Positions 56,467 through 64,000 of a DNA stretch of 64,000 nt are shown here, one piece after another. Position 1 is the first letter of the stretch. The number at the start of each line of letters is the position of its first letter. The DNA lies in assembly GCA_963747835.1 (NCBI GenBank), contig CAVVGO010000005.1, forward strand, positions 1,984,001 to 2,048,000, given 5' to 3'. The notes under the pieces are model-generated. The model was not told where the DNA came from. It searched no databases and worked only from the letters and a program-made list of their open reading frames with translations. This stretch comes from JAJPKK01 sp963747835 (GTDB taxonomy: Bacteria > Pseudomonadota > Alphaproteobacteria > Rhizobiales > Xanthobacteraceae). Both the position numbers and the translations under genes were made by a program.

Positions 56467-57354
56467 CTACTCCGCCGCCTCGACCGAAGAAGACTTCGCG
56501 ACGCCAAAGCGATTGCTCACCGCGTCCCACTCGTCGGCCCCGACCCTCCGGAACGCCTCCCGCACCGTCATGTTGTGGATCGGGACCGGATGACGATCGG
56601 TTGCGCGCAACTCCGACAGCATGGCGTCGCACACACCCATGACGGCCTTGAACAGCAGCCCCGGCACGATGGCGACGCGATAACCCATCCGTTCGGCATC
56701 GCCGAACGCCACCTCCGGGGTCTTGCCGCCCCAGACCACGTTGAGCAGGCACGGCCCTTTCACCAGGCCGGGCACTGCGGCAATCTCTTCCGTGGTCTGC
56801 GGAGCCTCGACGAACGCCATGTCGGCGCCGGCCGCCAGCGCCGCATTGGCCCGGCAGACGGCCTCGTCGAAACCCAGCACTGCGCGGCTGTCGGTGCGGG
56901 CAATGATGACAAAGTCCGGATCACATCTCGCGGCGACCGCAGCCCTGATCTTGGCAAGATACTCGTCAAGCGAGACGATCACCTTGTTGTCGAGGTGACC
57001 GCATTTCTTAGGAAAGCCCTGGTCTTCGATATGCAGACCGGCGACGCCGCGGCGCTCGTATTCCCGTACTGTGCGGGTCGCATTCAGCTCGTTGCCGTAG
57101 CCGGTATCGGCGTCGGCAATGACGGGTACTTGGACAGCGGCGGCGATGCGGCCTGCATTGTCGGCCATCTCCGACATCGTGACGAGCCCATAGTCCGGAA
57201 ACCCAAGCGTTGCCGCCGTCCCGGCGCCGGTCATGTAGACGGCACCGAACCCGGCCTGGGCGATCGATCGCGCCGTGATGCAATCATAGGCGCCGGGCGC
57301 TACCACGAGGCCGCCGCGCTGCAACAATTCTCGGAATTGCCGCCCTGGACTCAT
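56467..57354 (-). CDS. Isocitrate lyase/PEP mutase family C-C lyase
   Basis: 295-residue TIM-barrel enzyme. LVVAPGAYDCITARSIAQAG and VYMTGAGTAATLGFPDYGLV near the N-terminus, metal site DADTGYGN, LHIEDQGFPKKCGHL with the lyase signature KKCGH, then FVIIARTDSRAV and DMAFVEAPQTTEEI. The KKCGH cysteine marks the lyases (methylisocitrate, 2,3-dimethylmalate, oxaloacetate-related) rather than PEP mutases. First gene of an operon with LeuC-like and LeuD-like subunits and a carboxylate-binding protein, which suggests cleavage of a 2-alkylmalate or isocitrate analogue made by the dehydratase. Intact. Confidence 0.85.
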   Translation of the reverse strand: MSPGRQFRELLQRGGLVVAPGAYDCITARSIAQAGFGAVYMTGAGTAATLGFPDYGLVTMSEMADNAGRIAAAVQVPVIADADTGYGNELNATRTVREYERRGVAGLHIEDQGFPKKCGHLDNKVIVSLDEYLAKIRAAVAARCDPDFVIIARTDSRAVLGFDEAVCRANAALAAGADMAFVEAPQTTEEIAAVPGLVKGPCLLNVVWGGKTPEVAFGDAERMGYRVAIVPGLLFKAVMGVCDAMLSELRATDRHPVPIHNMTVREAFRRVGADEWDAVSNRFGVAKSSSVEAAE

Positions 57355-57385
57355 GGTCTGCTCCCTGCAGCATGTTTTTATCGTG

Positions 57386-57411
57386 CGCGAGATTGTACAC
57401 GTATTCTCGCG
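57386..57411. promoter_or_regulatory. Palindrome in divergent promoter region (candidate GntR-type operator)
   Basis: Perfect 7-bp arms CGCGAGA / TCTCGCG around the centre TTGTACACGTAT. It lies 32 bases before the lyase operon start (57354) and 92 bases before the enolase-superfamily gene (57503), so one regulator could control both. A central TTGTAC-like core is common in FCD-GntR sites. No regulator gene is in the window. Confidence 0.45.
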
Positions 57412-57502
57412 AAAAAAAGGCGTCTGTTTGGATCGGCTTCCCGCGCGGATGAACTCGTCCGACGTTACATGGGAAAAAATGGAGGCAACCTAAGGAGTAA
57501 CG

Positions 57503-58678
57503 ATGGCGGACCCTGACGCGCTTACGGTTGAAAAGATCGAAACATTCGTTGTCAGTCTGCCGCTTCGCAGGCCGCATTTATGGGCCGGGCTCACGTCGAC
57601 GGTCGGGCAAGGTTACGTGGTCGTCAAACTCCGCCTGAACAATGGGGCAATCGGATGGGGCGAGACGCAGACGATCAGGAGTTGGGGTGGCGACGACGGC
57701 AGCCGCTACGGCGAGAGCGCCAAGACGGCCCTGACAGTGATTCACGATTTTATCGCACCGGCGCTCGAAGGCGTCGACGTCCGGCAGTTCGAGAACGTCC
57801 ACGCCGCAATGAACCGCGGCGTGCGCGGTCACCCCTACGCCAAGGCCGGGGTTGACGTCGCGCTCATGGACGCGGTCGGACACGCGTTCGGGTTGCCGGT
57901 GTACCAGCTGCTTGGCGGACGCGTACGCGACGTCGTGGCTCTCGCCCATAGCATCGGGCTGATGGAGATCAAGGATGCTGCCGCCGAAGCTTCTCGGGTG
58001 GTCGAAGAGGGCATTGGCACGATCAAGGTCAAGATCGGTATCGATCCGGACCGCGATGTTGCTGTCGTCCGCGAAATCCGCAAAGCGATCGGAGCCGGCC
58101 CTAAAATTCGCGTCGACGCCAACCAGGGATATCGTGCCTGGCCCGAAGCGCTCGCCGCCATCAAACGGATGAGCGAATACGACATCGTGTATGCGGAACA
58201 GCCCGTGGACGGAATCGACCAGATGGCCGAACTGTCCGCGCGGTGCGATATCCCGCTGATGGCAGACGAGAGCGCATGGACGGAGCGCGACGTGGTGCGG
58301 ATCGCTCACGCAAAGGCCGCTCAGTATTTGTCCGTGTACTACACCAAGCCGGGCGGGCTGTGGAAGGCGAAGCGGCTGCTCACCGTCGCGGGCGCAAATC
58401 GGATGATCTCGGACATCAATGGATCAGGGGAAATGGGGATCGGCAATGCCGCAAACCTGCACCTCGCCGCGGCGGCGCCCGAAATCGCGCTGCCCGGCAC
58501 CATCCCGGTCACCTCGACGTCGGACGTCGCGCGCACACGCGTCGCCGGTCGCCACTATTTGGATGACATCATCAAAACGCCATTCGTTTACGCGAACGGC
58601 AGTTTACAAGTGCCGCACGGCCCCGGTCTCGGTATCGAAGTCGATGAGAGCAAATTGAAAAAATACGCCGCGGCCTGA
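57503..58678 (+). CDS. Mandelate racemase/muconate lactonizing enzyme family protein (enolase superfamily)
   Basis: 391 residues. N-terminal capping domain (KIETFVVSLPLRRPHLWAGL, GWGETQTIRSWGGDDG), then the barrel with base motif TIKVKIG (Lys-x-Lys), metal ligands Asp in RVDANQGYRAWPEAL, Glu in VYAEQPVDG and Asp/Glu in LMADESAWTERD, and the second base in YYTKPGGLWKAKRL. A lysine on both sides of the active site fits the MLE subgroup (racemase, cycloisomerase or dehydratase activity). TAAGGAGTAACG precedes the ATG. Followed at 36 bases by a binding protein, possibly one transcription unit to 62493. Confidence 0.87.
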   Translation: MADPDALTVEKIETFVVSLPLRRPHLWAGLTSTVGQGYVVVKLRLNNGAIGWGETQTIRSWGGDDGSRYGESAKTALTVIHDFIAPALEGVDVRQFENVHAAMNRGVRGHPYAKAGVDVALMDAVGHAFGLPVYQLLGGRVRDVVALAHSIGLMEIKDAAAEASRVVEEGIGTIKVKIGIDPDRDVAVVREIRKAIGAGPKIRVDANQGYRAWPEALAAIKRMSEYDIVYAEQPVDGIDQMAELSARCDIPLMADESAWTERDVVRIAHAKAAQYLSVYYTKPGGLWKAKRLLTVAGANRMISDINGSGEMGIGNAANLHLAAAAPEIALPGTIPVTSTSDVARTRVAGRHYLDDIIKTPFVYANGSLQVPHGPGLGIEVDESKLKKYAAA

Positions 58679-58714
58679 TCGCCGGCTGACAAGATGGACC
58701 TGCGCGGAGGCCAT

Positions 58715-60322
58715 ATGAAACGGCGCGATTTCATCAAGGGCACGACGGCGCTGGCCGCAGGCGGCGCGATCGCGGCGCAGACGTCGCGGGCCTCGTGGGC
58801 GCAGGGGCGAACCGACAGCTTGCTCGCTGTCACCGAAGGCGCGCCCAACAGCCTCGATTTTCACGTCGTGGGCGCCAATCGGCAAGTCTACGAGGTGGTG
58901 TGGAACATCTACGATCGTCTTCTCACATTCGGCGTCAAGAAAGACGACAACGGCAACGACTATTACGACGTCCATAATCTCCAGCCGGAACTTGCCGAAG
59001 ATTGGGATCTGCGCGACACCTCCGTGACATTGAAGCTGCGCAAGGACGTGACCTTTCAGGATGGTACACCCCTGACGGCGAAGGACGTGAAGTGGTCGTT
59101 CGATCGCACGCTCGCGGTCGGGGGCTATCCAAAAGCGGCTGTGGCTGCCGCCTCGCTGGTCAATCGCGAGCAGTTCGTCGTGGTCGATGACCACACGTTC
59201 CGCGTCGATTTCATCCATCACGACAAGCTCACGATGCCTTATCTCGGGGTGCCGTTGTTTGGCATCTATCATTCCGAAATGGTGAAGAAGCATGCCACCC
59301 CGGAGGACCCCTGGGGCTTGGAATGGACCAAGTTCAATCCCGCCGGCACGGGCGCCTTCAGGGTCGAGAAATGGACGCCCGGCCAAGATATCGTTTACGT
59401 CCGCAACGACAACTGGAAATCCGGCCTGCGCCCGAAACTGAGACGGGTCGTCAGCCGCACCGTGCCGTCAGCAGGCACGCGGCGCGCCTTGATTCAACGT
59501 GGCGACGTCGATGTTTACCTCGACATATCGGCCAAGGATGCGGCCGAGATGGCGGCCATCAAAAACCTTAAGGTGATCGGATCGCTGATGGAGAACAGCG
59601 TCCAATACCTCAGCATGAACGTGAAGATGAAGCCGTTCGACAATCCCAAGGTGCGCCAGGCGATCGCCTATGCGATCCCGTATCAGTCGATCGTGAAGGT
59701 CGCCATGTCCGGTCGCGCGCGCCCGCTCTTCGGCGGCCCGGACAAGGTCACCACCCCCGAATGGCCGCAGCCCCATCGCTACGTGACCGACCTCATGAAA
59801 GCGAGGCAACTCCTTGTCGAAGCGGGCTATCGGGACGGCTTCGAGAGCACGCTGTCCTTCGATCTCGGCGCCGCAACCATTAATGAGCCGCTCTGTCTGC
59901 TAGTGCAGGAGGGGCTCGGCCAGATCGGAATCAAGGTCAGGCTCGATCCGCTGCCCGGCGCCAACTGGCGGGCTCTTTTCACTCAGAAGACGCTGCCTCT
60001 CGCAAGCCAGATGTTCGGCGGCTGGTTCAATTACGCCGACTTCTTCTTGGAGATTGTATACAGCGGGACGGCGGACACGATCTACAATACGATGGCCTAC
60101 TCCAACCCGGAAATGGACAAGGCGATCGACACCGCCCATTACGCGACCGATCCCAAAGTCTACGACAGCAACGTGATGCGAGGCATCCAGCTGGCGTTCG
60201 AAGACGTGCCGAATGTGCCGCTGTTCCAGCCCTATCTCAATGTGGCGATGCAACCCAACATCGACGGCTATCGGTACTTGTTCCATCGCCAGCTTGATTA
60301 CCGGCATTTTGCGAAAGTCTGA
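58715..60322 (+). CDS. ABC transporter substrate-binding protein, peptide/nickel (SBP_bac_5) type
   Basis: 535 residues. Tat-like signal MKRRDFIKGTTALAAGGAIA, cleavage near SWAQGR. The mature part has the family pattern EGAPNSLDFHVVGANRQVYE, ELAEDWDLRDTSVTLKLRKD, VTFQDGTPLTAKDVKWSFDR, WTKFNPAGTGAFRVEKWTPG and NPKVRQAIAYAIPYQSIVKV. ATG at 58715 with GGAGG upstream. No permease or ATPase genes accompany it here, so it either uses a transporter encoded elsewhere or has another binding role. Neighbours are catabolic enzymes. Confidence 0.9.
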   Translation: MKRRDFIKGTTALAAGGAIAAQTSRASWAQGRTDSLLAVTEGAPNSLDFHVVGANRQVYEVVWNIYDRLLTFGVKKDDNGNDYYDVHNLQPELAEDWDLRDTSVTLKLRKDVTFQDGTPLTAKDVKWSFDRTLAVGGYPKAAVAAASLVNREQFVVVDDHTFRVDFIHHDKLTMPYLGVPLFGIYHSEMVKKHATPEDPWGLEWTKFNPAGTGAFRVEKWTPGQDIVYVRNDNWKSGLRPKLRRVVSRTVPSAGTRRALIQRGDVDVYLDISAKDAAEMAAIKNLKVIGSLMENSVQYLSMNVKMKPFDNPKVRQAIAYAIPYQSIVKVAMSGRARPLFGGPDKVTTPEWPQPHRYVTDLMKARQLLVEAGYRDGFESTLSFDLGAATINEPLCLLVQEGLGQIGIKVRLDPLPGANWRALFTQKTLPLASQMFGGWFNYADFFLEIVYSGTADTIYNTMAYSNPEMDKAIDTAHYATDPKVYDSNVMRGIQLAFEDVPNVPLFQPYLNVAMQPNIDGYRYLFHRQLDYRHFAKV

Positions 60323-60344
60323 CCCGTCTTTCCGCGCCCGACGC

Positions 60345-60362
60345 CCGCCTTTTGCAAGGCGG
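60345..60362. terminator. Hairpin after the SBP gene (weak terminator candidate)
   Basis: Seven-bp stem CCGCCTT / AAGGCGG with loop TTGC, 22 bases after the stop. No T-run follows on either side, so termination is uncertain. Confidence 0.3.
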
Positions 60363-60485
60363 CCGCGCAGCCCATTCCCATCCGATGACGAAGCTTCATG
60401 ATACACAGACCGAACTCCGAACGCACCAACGCGGATGCGTCGTACTTGCGCGCGTTCGAGCGTTAGGTTGCGTAAAGGGCAAAAC

Positions 60486-61451
60486 ATGAAAGTCATTGCG
60501 ATTGAGGAGCATTTCATCATGCCAGCCGATTGGGACAATCTCCCGATCGGTGCGCATCGCGGAAGCGACCGCGAACTGATGACGGGAATCGAGATCGGAC
60601 CCGAACTGCTGGATCTCGGGGCGCGGCGCATCGCCGCGATGGACGCCGGCGGCATCGACATGCAGGTCCTGTCGCTGAACCAGCCCGGCTGCCAGGCGCT
60701 GGAGGCGGGCGCCGCGCTGACGCTCGCCCGCGAATCCAACGATCTGCTCTCCGAAGCCGTCAAGGCTCATCCGCAGCGGTTCGCCGCCCTTGCCGCGGTT
60801 CCCACGGCAGACCCGGTCGCCGGTGCGAAGGAACTGGAGCGCGCCATAACGCGGCTCGGCTGCAAGGGCGCCATGATCAACGGCCACACCCAGGGTAGCT
60901 TTCTTGACGAAAAGAAATACTGGGTCATCTTCGAATGCGCCCATGCCCTGGGCGTGCCCATCTACCTGCATCCGCGGGACCCGCATCCCGGCGCGATGAA
61001 GACCTATTTCGACGGCTGCCCGGATATCGCCTACGCCGCATGGGGCTTCGCGCTCGATACCTGCAGCCATTTCCTCCGGCTGGTATGCGCCGGGGTCTTC
61101 GACGCCTATCCCAAGCTCACATTCATCCTCGGCCATATGGGCGAAGGGCTGCCGTTCTGGCTGCACCGCATGGATGACCACACCCGCATCGCGGCCACGC
61201 GTCGCGGCCTCAAGAGGACCTTCGCGCAATACCTGACCGAAAATCTGGTGATCACCTGCAGCGGCAACTTCTCGACCCCGGCCCTCGTTTGCAGCGTCAT
61301 GGCACTCGGCGCCGACAACGTGCTGTTCGCCGTGGACTGGCCGTACGAGTCGAACAGCTACGCGACGGAGTTCCTGAAGCAGCTCCCGCTCAGCGAACTC
61401 GATAAGGCAAAAATCGCGCATCTCAACGCCGAACGCGTCCTGCGATTATGA
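60486..61451 (+). CDS. Amidohydrolase family protein, gamma-resorcylate decarboxylase/ACMSD-like
   Basis: 321 residues, metal-dependent TIM barrel (Amidohydro_2). The N-terminus MKVIAIEEHFIMP carries the EEH metal motif, followed by ALAAVPTADPVAGAKELERA, GAMINGHTQGSFLDEKKYWV, YLHPRDPHPGAMKTYFDG (metal His), FILGHMGEGLPFWLHRMDD and LFAVDWPYESNSYATEFL (metal Asp). The pattern fits non-oxidative aromatic decarboxylases or related hydrolases. The ATG at 60486 begins the conserved sequence; the upstream extension lacks similarity. Substrate unknown. Confidence 0.87.
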   Translation: MKVIAIEEHFIMPADWDNLPIGAHRGSDRELMTGIEIGPELLDLGARRIAAMDAGGIDMQVLSLNQPGCQALEAGAALTLARESNDLLSEAVKAHPQRFAALAAVPTADPVAGAKELERAITRLGCKGAMINGHTQGSFLDEKKYWVIFECAHALGVPIYLHPRDPHPGAMKTYFDGCPDIAYAAWGFALDTCSHFLRLVCAGVFDAYPKLTFILGHMGEGLPFWLHRMDDHTRIAATRRGLKRTFAQYLTENLVITCSGNFSTPALVCSVMALGADNVLFAVDWPYESNSYATEFLKQLPLSELDKAKIAHLNAERVLRL

Positions 61452-61491
61452 CATTCGGCTGAAGGCGACGACCTCAAACTAGGTGGACGGC

Positions 61492-62493
61492 ATGCGATTG
61501 GGCGTATATTTCGACGGCTTTGCATCCATGAGCGACATGCTGGCGGCGGCGCGAGCGGCCGAGGACGCGGGAGCCACCAGCCTGTGGTTTGCCCAGCATA
61601 TGGGTTTCCGGGAGGCATTCATGTGCGCAGCAGCCGCAGCCGGCGTGACGCGTCGCGCGAGCCTCGTCCCGGTCGGTGTCAGCCCATATCTGTGGCCGCC
61701 GTTGCCCACCGCGATGTCGCTCGCGACGCTCAACGAGCTTGCACCCGGCCGCCCGATGCTCACGGTCGGGGTCGGCAATCAGCTCAATCTTGCGCAATCC
61801 GGGATCACGCCGAACAAGCCCATCAGGGTGATGCGGGAATATGTCCAGGCCCTGCGCGGCCTGCTCGCCGGAGAGTCCATGCAATTCGAGGGGGAAGTCA
61901 CCGCACTGCGTGGCGCGCATTTGAATATCCCGGGCGGCGCCGATATTCCGATCCTGGTCGCATCGACGGGGCCGCAAATGTTGCAGCTCGCGGGCGAGAT
62001 CGGGAATGGCGTGGTGCTGTCGACCGGGCTCACGCTCGGAACCATGCGGCAATCCCTCGACTTGGCCGCGGCCGGCGCGCGACGCAAAGGACGCGATCCC
62101 TCCGCGGTCCGCAGCGTCGGGTTTATCAATCTTGCCGTATCGGAGGACGGAAAGTCGGCACGCGCCGCGGTTCTGCGAAAACTGGCATTTCTGTTTCGCA
62201 GCAAAGGCCACGCTGAAAACATCAAGTCCTCCGGCCTTGCCATCGACCATGAAGCAATCATGGCCGCCGTGTCGCGCCGCGATCTGGACGGTGCGGCGGC
62301 GCTGCTGCCGGAAGAGGCTGCAACTGTCTTCGGTGTGGCCGGCACTCCGCGCGAATGCCGCGACCGTCTGCGGGATTTCCTCGCGGTGGGCCTGGACGAA
62401 CCGGTTGTCGAGTTATCCGCCGGAAATCCCGAGGCGGTCAGGCTCGCGCTTGAGGTCGTGCGGGAAGTCTCCGGACCTGGGCGCAATGACTAA
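61492..62493 (+). CDS. LLM class flavin-dependent oxidoreductase
   Basis: 333 residues of the luciferase-like/F420-type TIM-barrel family. MRLGVYFDGFASMSDMLAAA, EDAGATSLWFAQHMGFREAF, SPYLWPPLPTAMSLATLNEL, PGRPMLTVGVGNQLNLAQSG, PILVASTGPQMLQLAGEIGN and GVVLSTGLTLGTMRQSLDLA are typical, with VFGVAGTPRECRDRLRDFLA near the C-terminus. ATG at 61492 preceded by AGGTGG; an in-frame GTG lies at 61483. Likely an FMN- or F420-dependent monooxygenase or reductase. Same direction as the amidohydrolase, 40 bases apart. Confidence 0.88.
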   Translation: MRLGVYFDGFASMSDMLAAARAAEDAGATSLWFAQHMGFREAFMCAAAAAGVTRRASLVPVGVSPYLWPPLPTAMSLATLNELAPGRPMLTVGVGNQLNLAQSGITPNKPIRVMREYVQALRGLLAGESMQFEGEVTALRGAHLNIPGGADIPILVASTGPQMLQLAGEIGNGVVLSTGLTLGTMRQSLDLAAAGARRKGRDPSAVRSVGFINLAVSEDGKSARAAVLRKLAFLFRSKGHAENIKSSGLAIDHEAIMAAVSRRDLDGAAALLPEEAATVFGVAGTPRECRDRLRDFLAVGLDEPVVELSAGNPEAVRLALEVVREVSGPGRND

Positions 62494-62512
62494 TTGGGAA
62501 CGTTACCCAATT
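62492..62512. terminator. Hairpin spanning the stop codons of two convergent genes
   Basis: Seven-bp stem AATTGGG / CCCAATT with loop AACGTTA. It includes the TAA of the LLM gene and the TAA of the M24 gene. Possibly a shared bidirectional terminator, though no long T-run follows. Confidence 0.4.
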
Positions 62513-63618
62513 TGGATCAGCGCGTCATTTGGGCTGATCATTCCGGTGATCGGGGCGAAACCAGTCGGCGTGACGCGGTACATGTCCTCGACATGGAACC
62601 CCATACGTCCCGGTATCATGTAGAGCGGCTCCATGGTGAACGTGATGTTCGGTTGCAATACGACCGTTCTCGAATCCGTGATGTAGGGCTCCTCGTGAAT
62701 GGTCTGACCGATGCCGTGGCCCAGAAACCGCAGCGTCGGTTCGATGCCGCGATCGCGCAGATAGGCCACGTAGGTTCGATAGAGATCGGCGACCGCCGTG
62801 CCTGGCTTCAACATGGTCTTGCACCGCTCGCGGGCGCCGATCATTACGTCCCATATCTTGCGCTGTTCGTCGGTGGGCGCTCCGACGACGGCGGTCCGGG
62901 TCACGTTGGACCGGTATTGATTCATATCGCCCAGGATTTCCACGCGGACGACATCGCCAGGCTCGATGACCTTGTCGGTTGGGGTGCAATTGGTAATGCC
63001 GCTGCGCACACCCGAGCCGACCTGATATTTGAGCGCGTCGCAGCCGCCGGCCATCATCTTGTCGGTGATGATCTGTCCCACCGCCTTCTCGGTCATGCCC
63101 GGCCGAATCTCGCGCAGCACCTCGCCAGCGACCCGGTCCGTAAGCTCGCCGACCTTCGTGAGAAGCGCGATCTCCTCATCGGTCTTGACCATCCGCGCGG
63201 TGAAATAGAGGTCGCTGCATGGAACGAACTGCGCCTTGGGCAGACGCTCCCGCAGGCGGATGTAATCCTTCGCCGGAATGTAATCGAGCTCGATGGCGAT
63301 GCGCCCCGAACCTGCGCCGGCCTCCGCTAGCGCGTCGGCAAGAACGTCGGCCGGATCCTGAGAAAACTGGTCGTACGCCCGAACGTGGGAAAACCGCGAC
63401 CGCTGACGCGCAAGATTCTCTTCGACGCTGACGACAATCTGCGCCGCGAAAAAGTCTCCGGCGAGCACCGTGATCGTACGGCGAAACCGATTGAGGGCGT
63501 GGCTTGGAACGAGAAATCCGGCCGTATACGTGACGTTATCCTGGGAGAGCGCCACCAGCGCATCGTGGCCGCCCTCCTTCATGGCCTGGCGCAGCCGGGC
63601 CATCACCTCATGTTCCAT
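62503..63618 (-). CDS. M24-fold (Xaa-Pro peptidase-like) protein with altered metal ligands
   Basis: 371 residues, creatinase-type N-terminal domain (LVALSQDNVTYTAGFLVPSH) followed by the pita-bread domain. Of the five M24 metal ligands, H301 (FLGHGIGQTIHEEP), E330 (TMEPLYMIPG) and E344 (GFHVEDMYRVT) are present. The two aspartates are replaced: E227 in VVRVEILGDM and N238 in YRSNVTRTAV. Such changes occur in non-peptidase members (creatinase, ectoine hydrolase, DMSP lyase types), so a small-molecule hydrolase or lyase is more likely than an aminopeptidase. ATG at 63618 after AGAGGACC; 10 bases downstream of the alpha/beta hydrolase stop. Confidence 0.82.
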   Translation of the reverse strand: MEHEVMARLRQAMKEGGHDALVALSQDNVTYTAGFLVPSHALNRFRRTITVLAGDFFAAQIVVSVEENLARQRSRFSHVRAYDQFSQDPADVLADALAEAGAGSGRIAIELDYIPAKDYIRLRERLPKAQFVPCSDLYFTARMVKTDEEIALLTKVGELTDRVAGEVLREIRPGMTEKAVGQIITDKMMAGGCDALKYQVGSGVRSGITNCTPTDKVIEPGDVVRVEILGDMNQYRSNVTRTAVVGAPTDEQRKIWDVMIGARERCKTMLKPGTAVADLYRTYVAYLRDRGIEPTLRFLGHGIGQTIHEEPYITDSRTVVLQPNITFTMEPLYMIPGRMGFHVEDMYRVTPTGFAPITGMISPNDALIQIG

Positions 63619-63628
63619 GCCGGTCCTC

Positions 63629-64000
63629 TCATGCCTCCGCGATTTTTCGCAGCCACCGCACAATCTCGTCAAGTACGAGATTGTATACTTCATCCTGCGA
63701 CAAAGGCGCTTTTTTAGGGACCTTGAAGGAATGATCTCCGCCCTCGACGACGTAAAGATCGGCGGGCTTCGGCAGGCTCTTCATGATCGGCCTCAGTTCG
63801 TCAGGCGTACCGAAGGCGTCACGGGAACCTTGGACGAACAACAGAGGCGCCCGGATGTCAGGCAAATGCATGGTCCGCAGTTTATCCGGACGACCGGGCG
63901 GATGCAGCGGATAGCCGAGCGCGACCACGCCGGCGATGCCGTCGCCCTCAACGGCCGCAATCTGCGAGGCGATGCGTCCACCCATCGACTTGCCGCCGAT
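63629..64000 (-). CDS. Alpha/beta hydrolase, KANL3/Tex30 or dienelactone-hydrolase-like (N-terminus beyond window)
   Basis: C-terminal 123 residues of an alpha/beta hydrolase. Nucleophile elbow GGKSMGGR at the window edge, GVVALGYPLHPPGRPDKLRT, LFVQGSRDAFGTPDEL with the acid Asp, and VVEGGDHSFKVPKK with the catalytic His. This pattern is typical of the KANL3/Tex30 group. Co-directional with and directly upstream of the M24-fold gene, whose ribosome site overlaps its last codons. The start lies beyond position 64000. Confidence 0.82.
   Translation of the reverse strand: MGGKSMGGRIASQIAAVEGDGIAGVVALGYPLHPPGRPDKLRTMHLPDIRAPLLFVQGSRDAFGTPDELRPIMKSLPKPADLYVVEGGDHSFKVPKKAPLSQDEVYNLVLDEIVRWLRKIAEA

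Noticed and set aside
63660..63690. Second copy of the catabolic operator core (GAGATTGTAYAC)
   Set aside because: Lies inside the coding region of the alpha/beta hydrolase and lacks the palindromic arms.

Overview
The window looks like a chromosomal piece of a GC-rich alphaproteobacterium of the order Hyphomicrobiales, close to the Bradyrhizobium/Rhodopseudomonas/Xanthobacteraceae group. The reasons are the Omp31-like barrels with a proline-rich mature N-terminus, a Porin_2-type porin with the VCSLYGEGFWYVPGTDTCMK signature, a DUF3551 small secreted protein, TPR proteins starting MNRKxRR, and the general codon use. No rRNA, tRNA, CRISPR array or prophage was seen. One complete ISAs1-type insertion sequence is present.

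Layout. 1-3.4 kb: membrane-associated dehydrogenase locus with two near-identical GMC flavoproteins and one gluconate-dehydrogenase-type subunit 3 (minus strand). 4.4-9.0 kb: branched-chain amino acid type ABC transporter (plus), with permease genes full of frame breaks. 9.0-12.2 kb: ABC exporter (permease, ATPase, secreted NEW3-domain protein; minus). 12.4-13.8 kb: rimO. 13.8-21.5 kb: outer-membrane block with two Omp31-like barrels, two porins and three small secreted proteins. 21.6-31.3 kb: tripartite RND efflux operon with two different pumps, an adaptor and an OprM-type channel (minus). 31.7-47.0 kb: island of TPR-linked modification enzymes (a 2-oxoglutarate oxygenase, two SPINDLY/OGT-type glycosyltransferases, two related SAM methyltransferases), interrupted by the IS and a porin. 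47.1-50.4 kb: biotin genes bioA / bioF-bioD, divergent. 50.6-53.2 kb: a chimeric CFA-synthase remnant and two secreted proteins of unknown function. 53.4-57.4 kb: operon of an isocitrate lyase/PEP mutase family enzyme, LeuC- and LeuD-like dehydratase subunits and a tripartite-tricarboxylate binding protein. 57.5-64 kb: further catabolic genes (enolase superfamily, peptide-type binding protein, amidohydrolase, LLM flavin enzyme, M24-fold protein, alpha/beta hydrolase).

Two points matter for any user. First, several otherwise well-preserved genes (livH, livMG, both RND pumps, leuC, leuD, the tricarboxylate binding protein, bioA, one Omp) carry many single-base frame breaks. In livH all six are explained by one extra base in a short homopolymer, and removing six bases gives exactly 298 codons. 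This points to sequencing error rather than gene decay, although these genes are listed as pseudogenes because the given sequence does not encode them. Second, the best candidate for an undescribed system is the TPR modification island, where hydroxylation, glycosylation and methylation domains are repeatedly combined with TPR scaffolds or with a shared conserved domain of unknown role.
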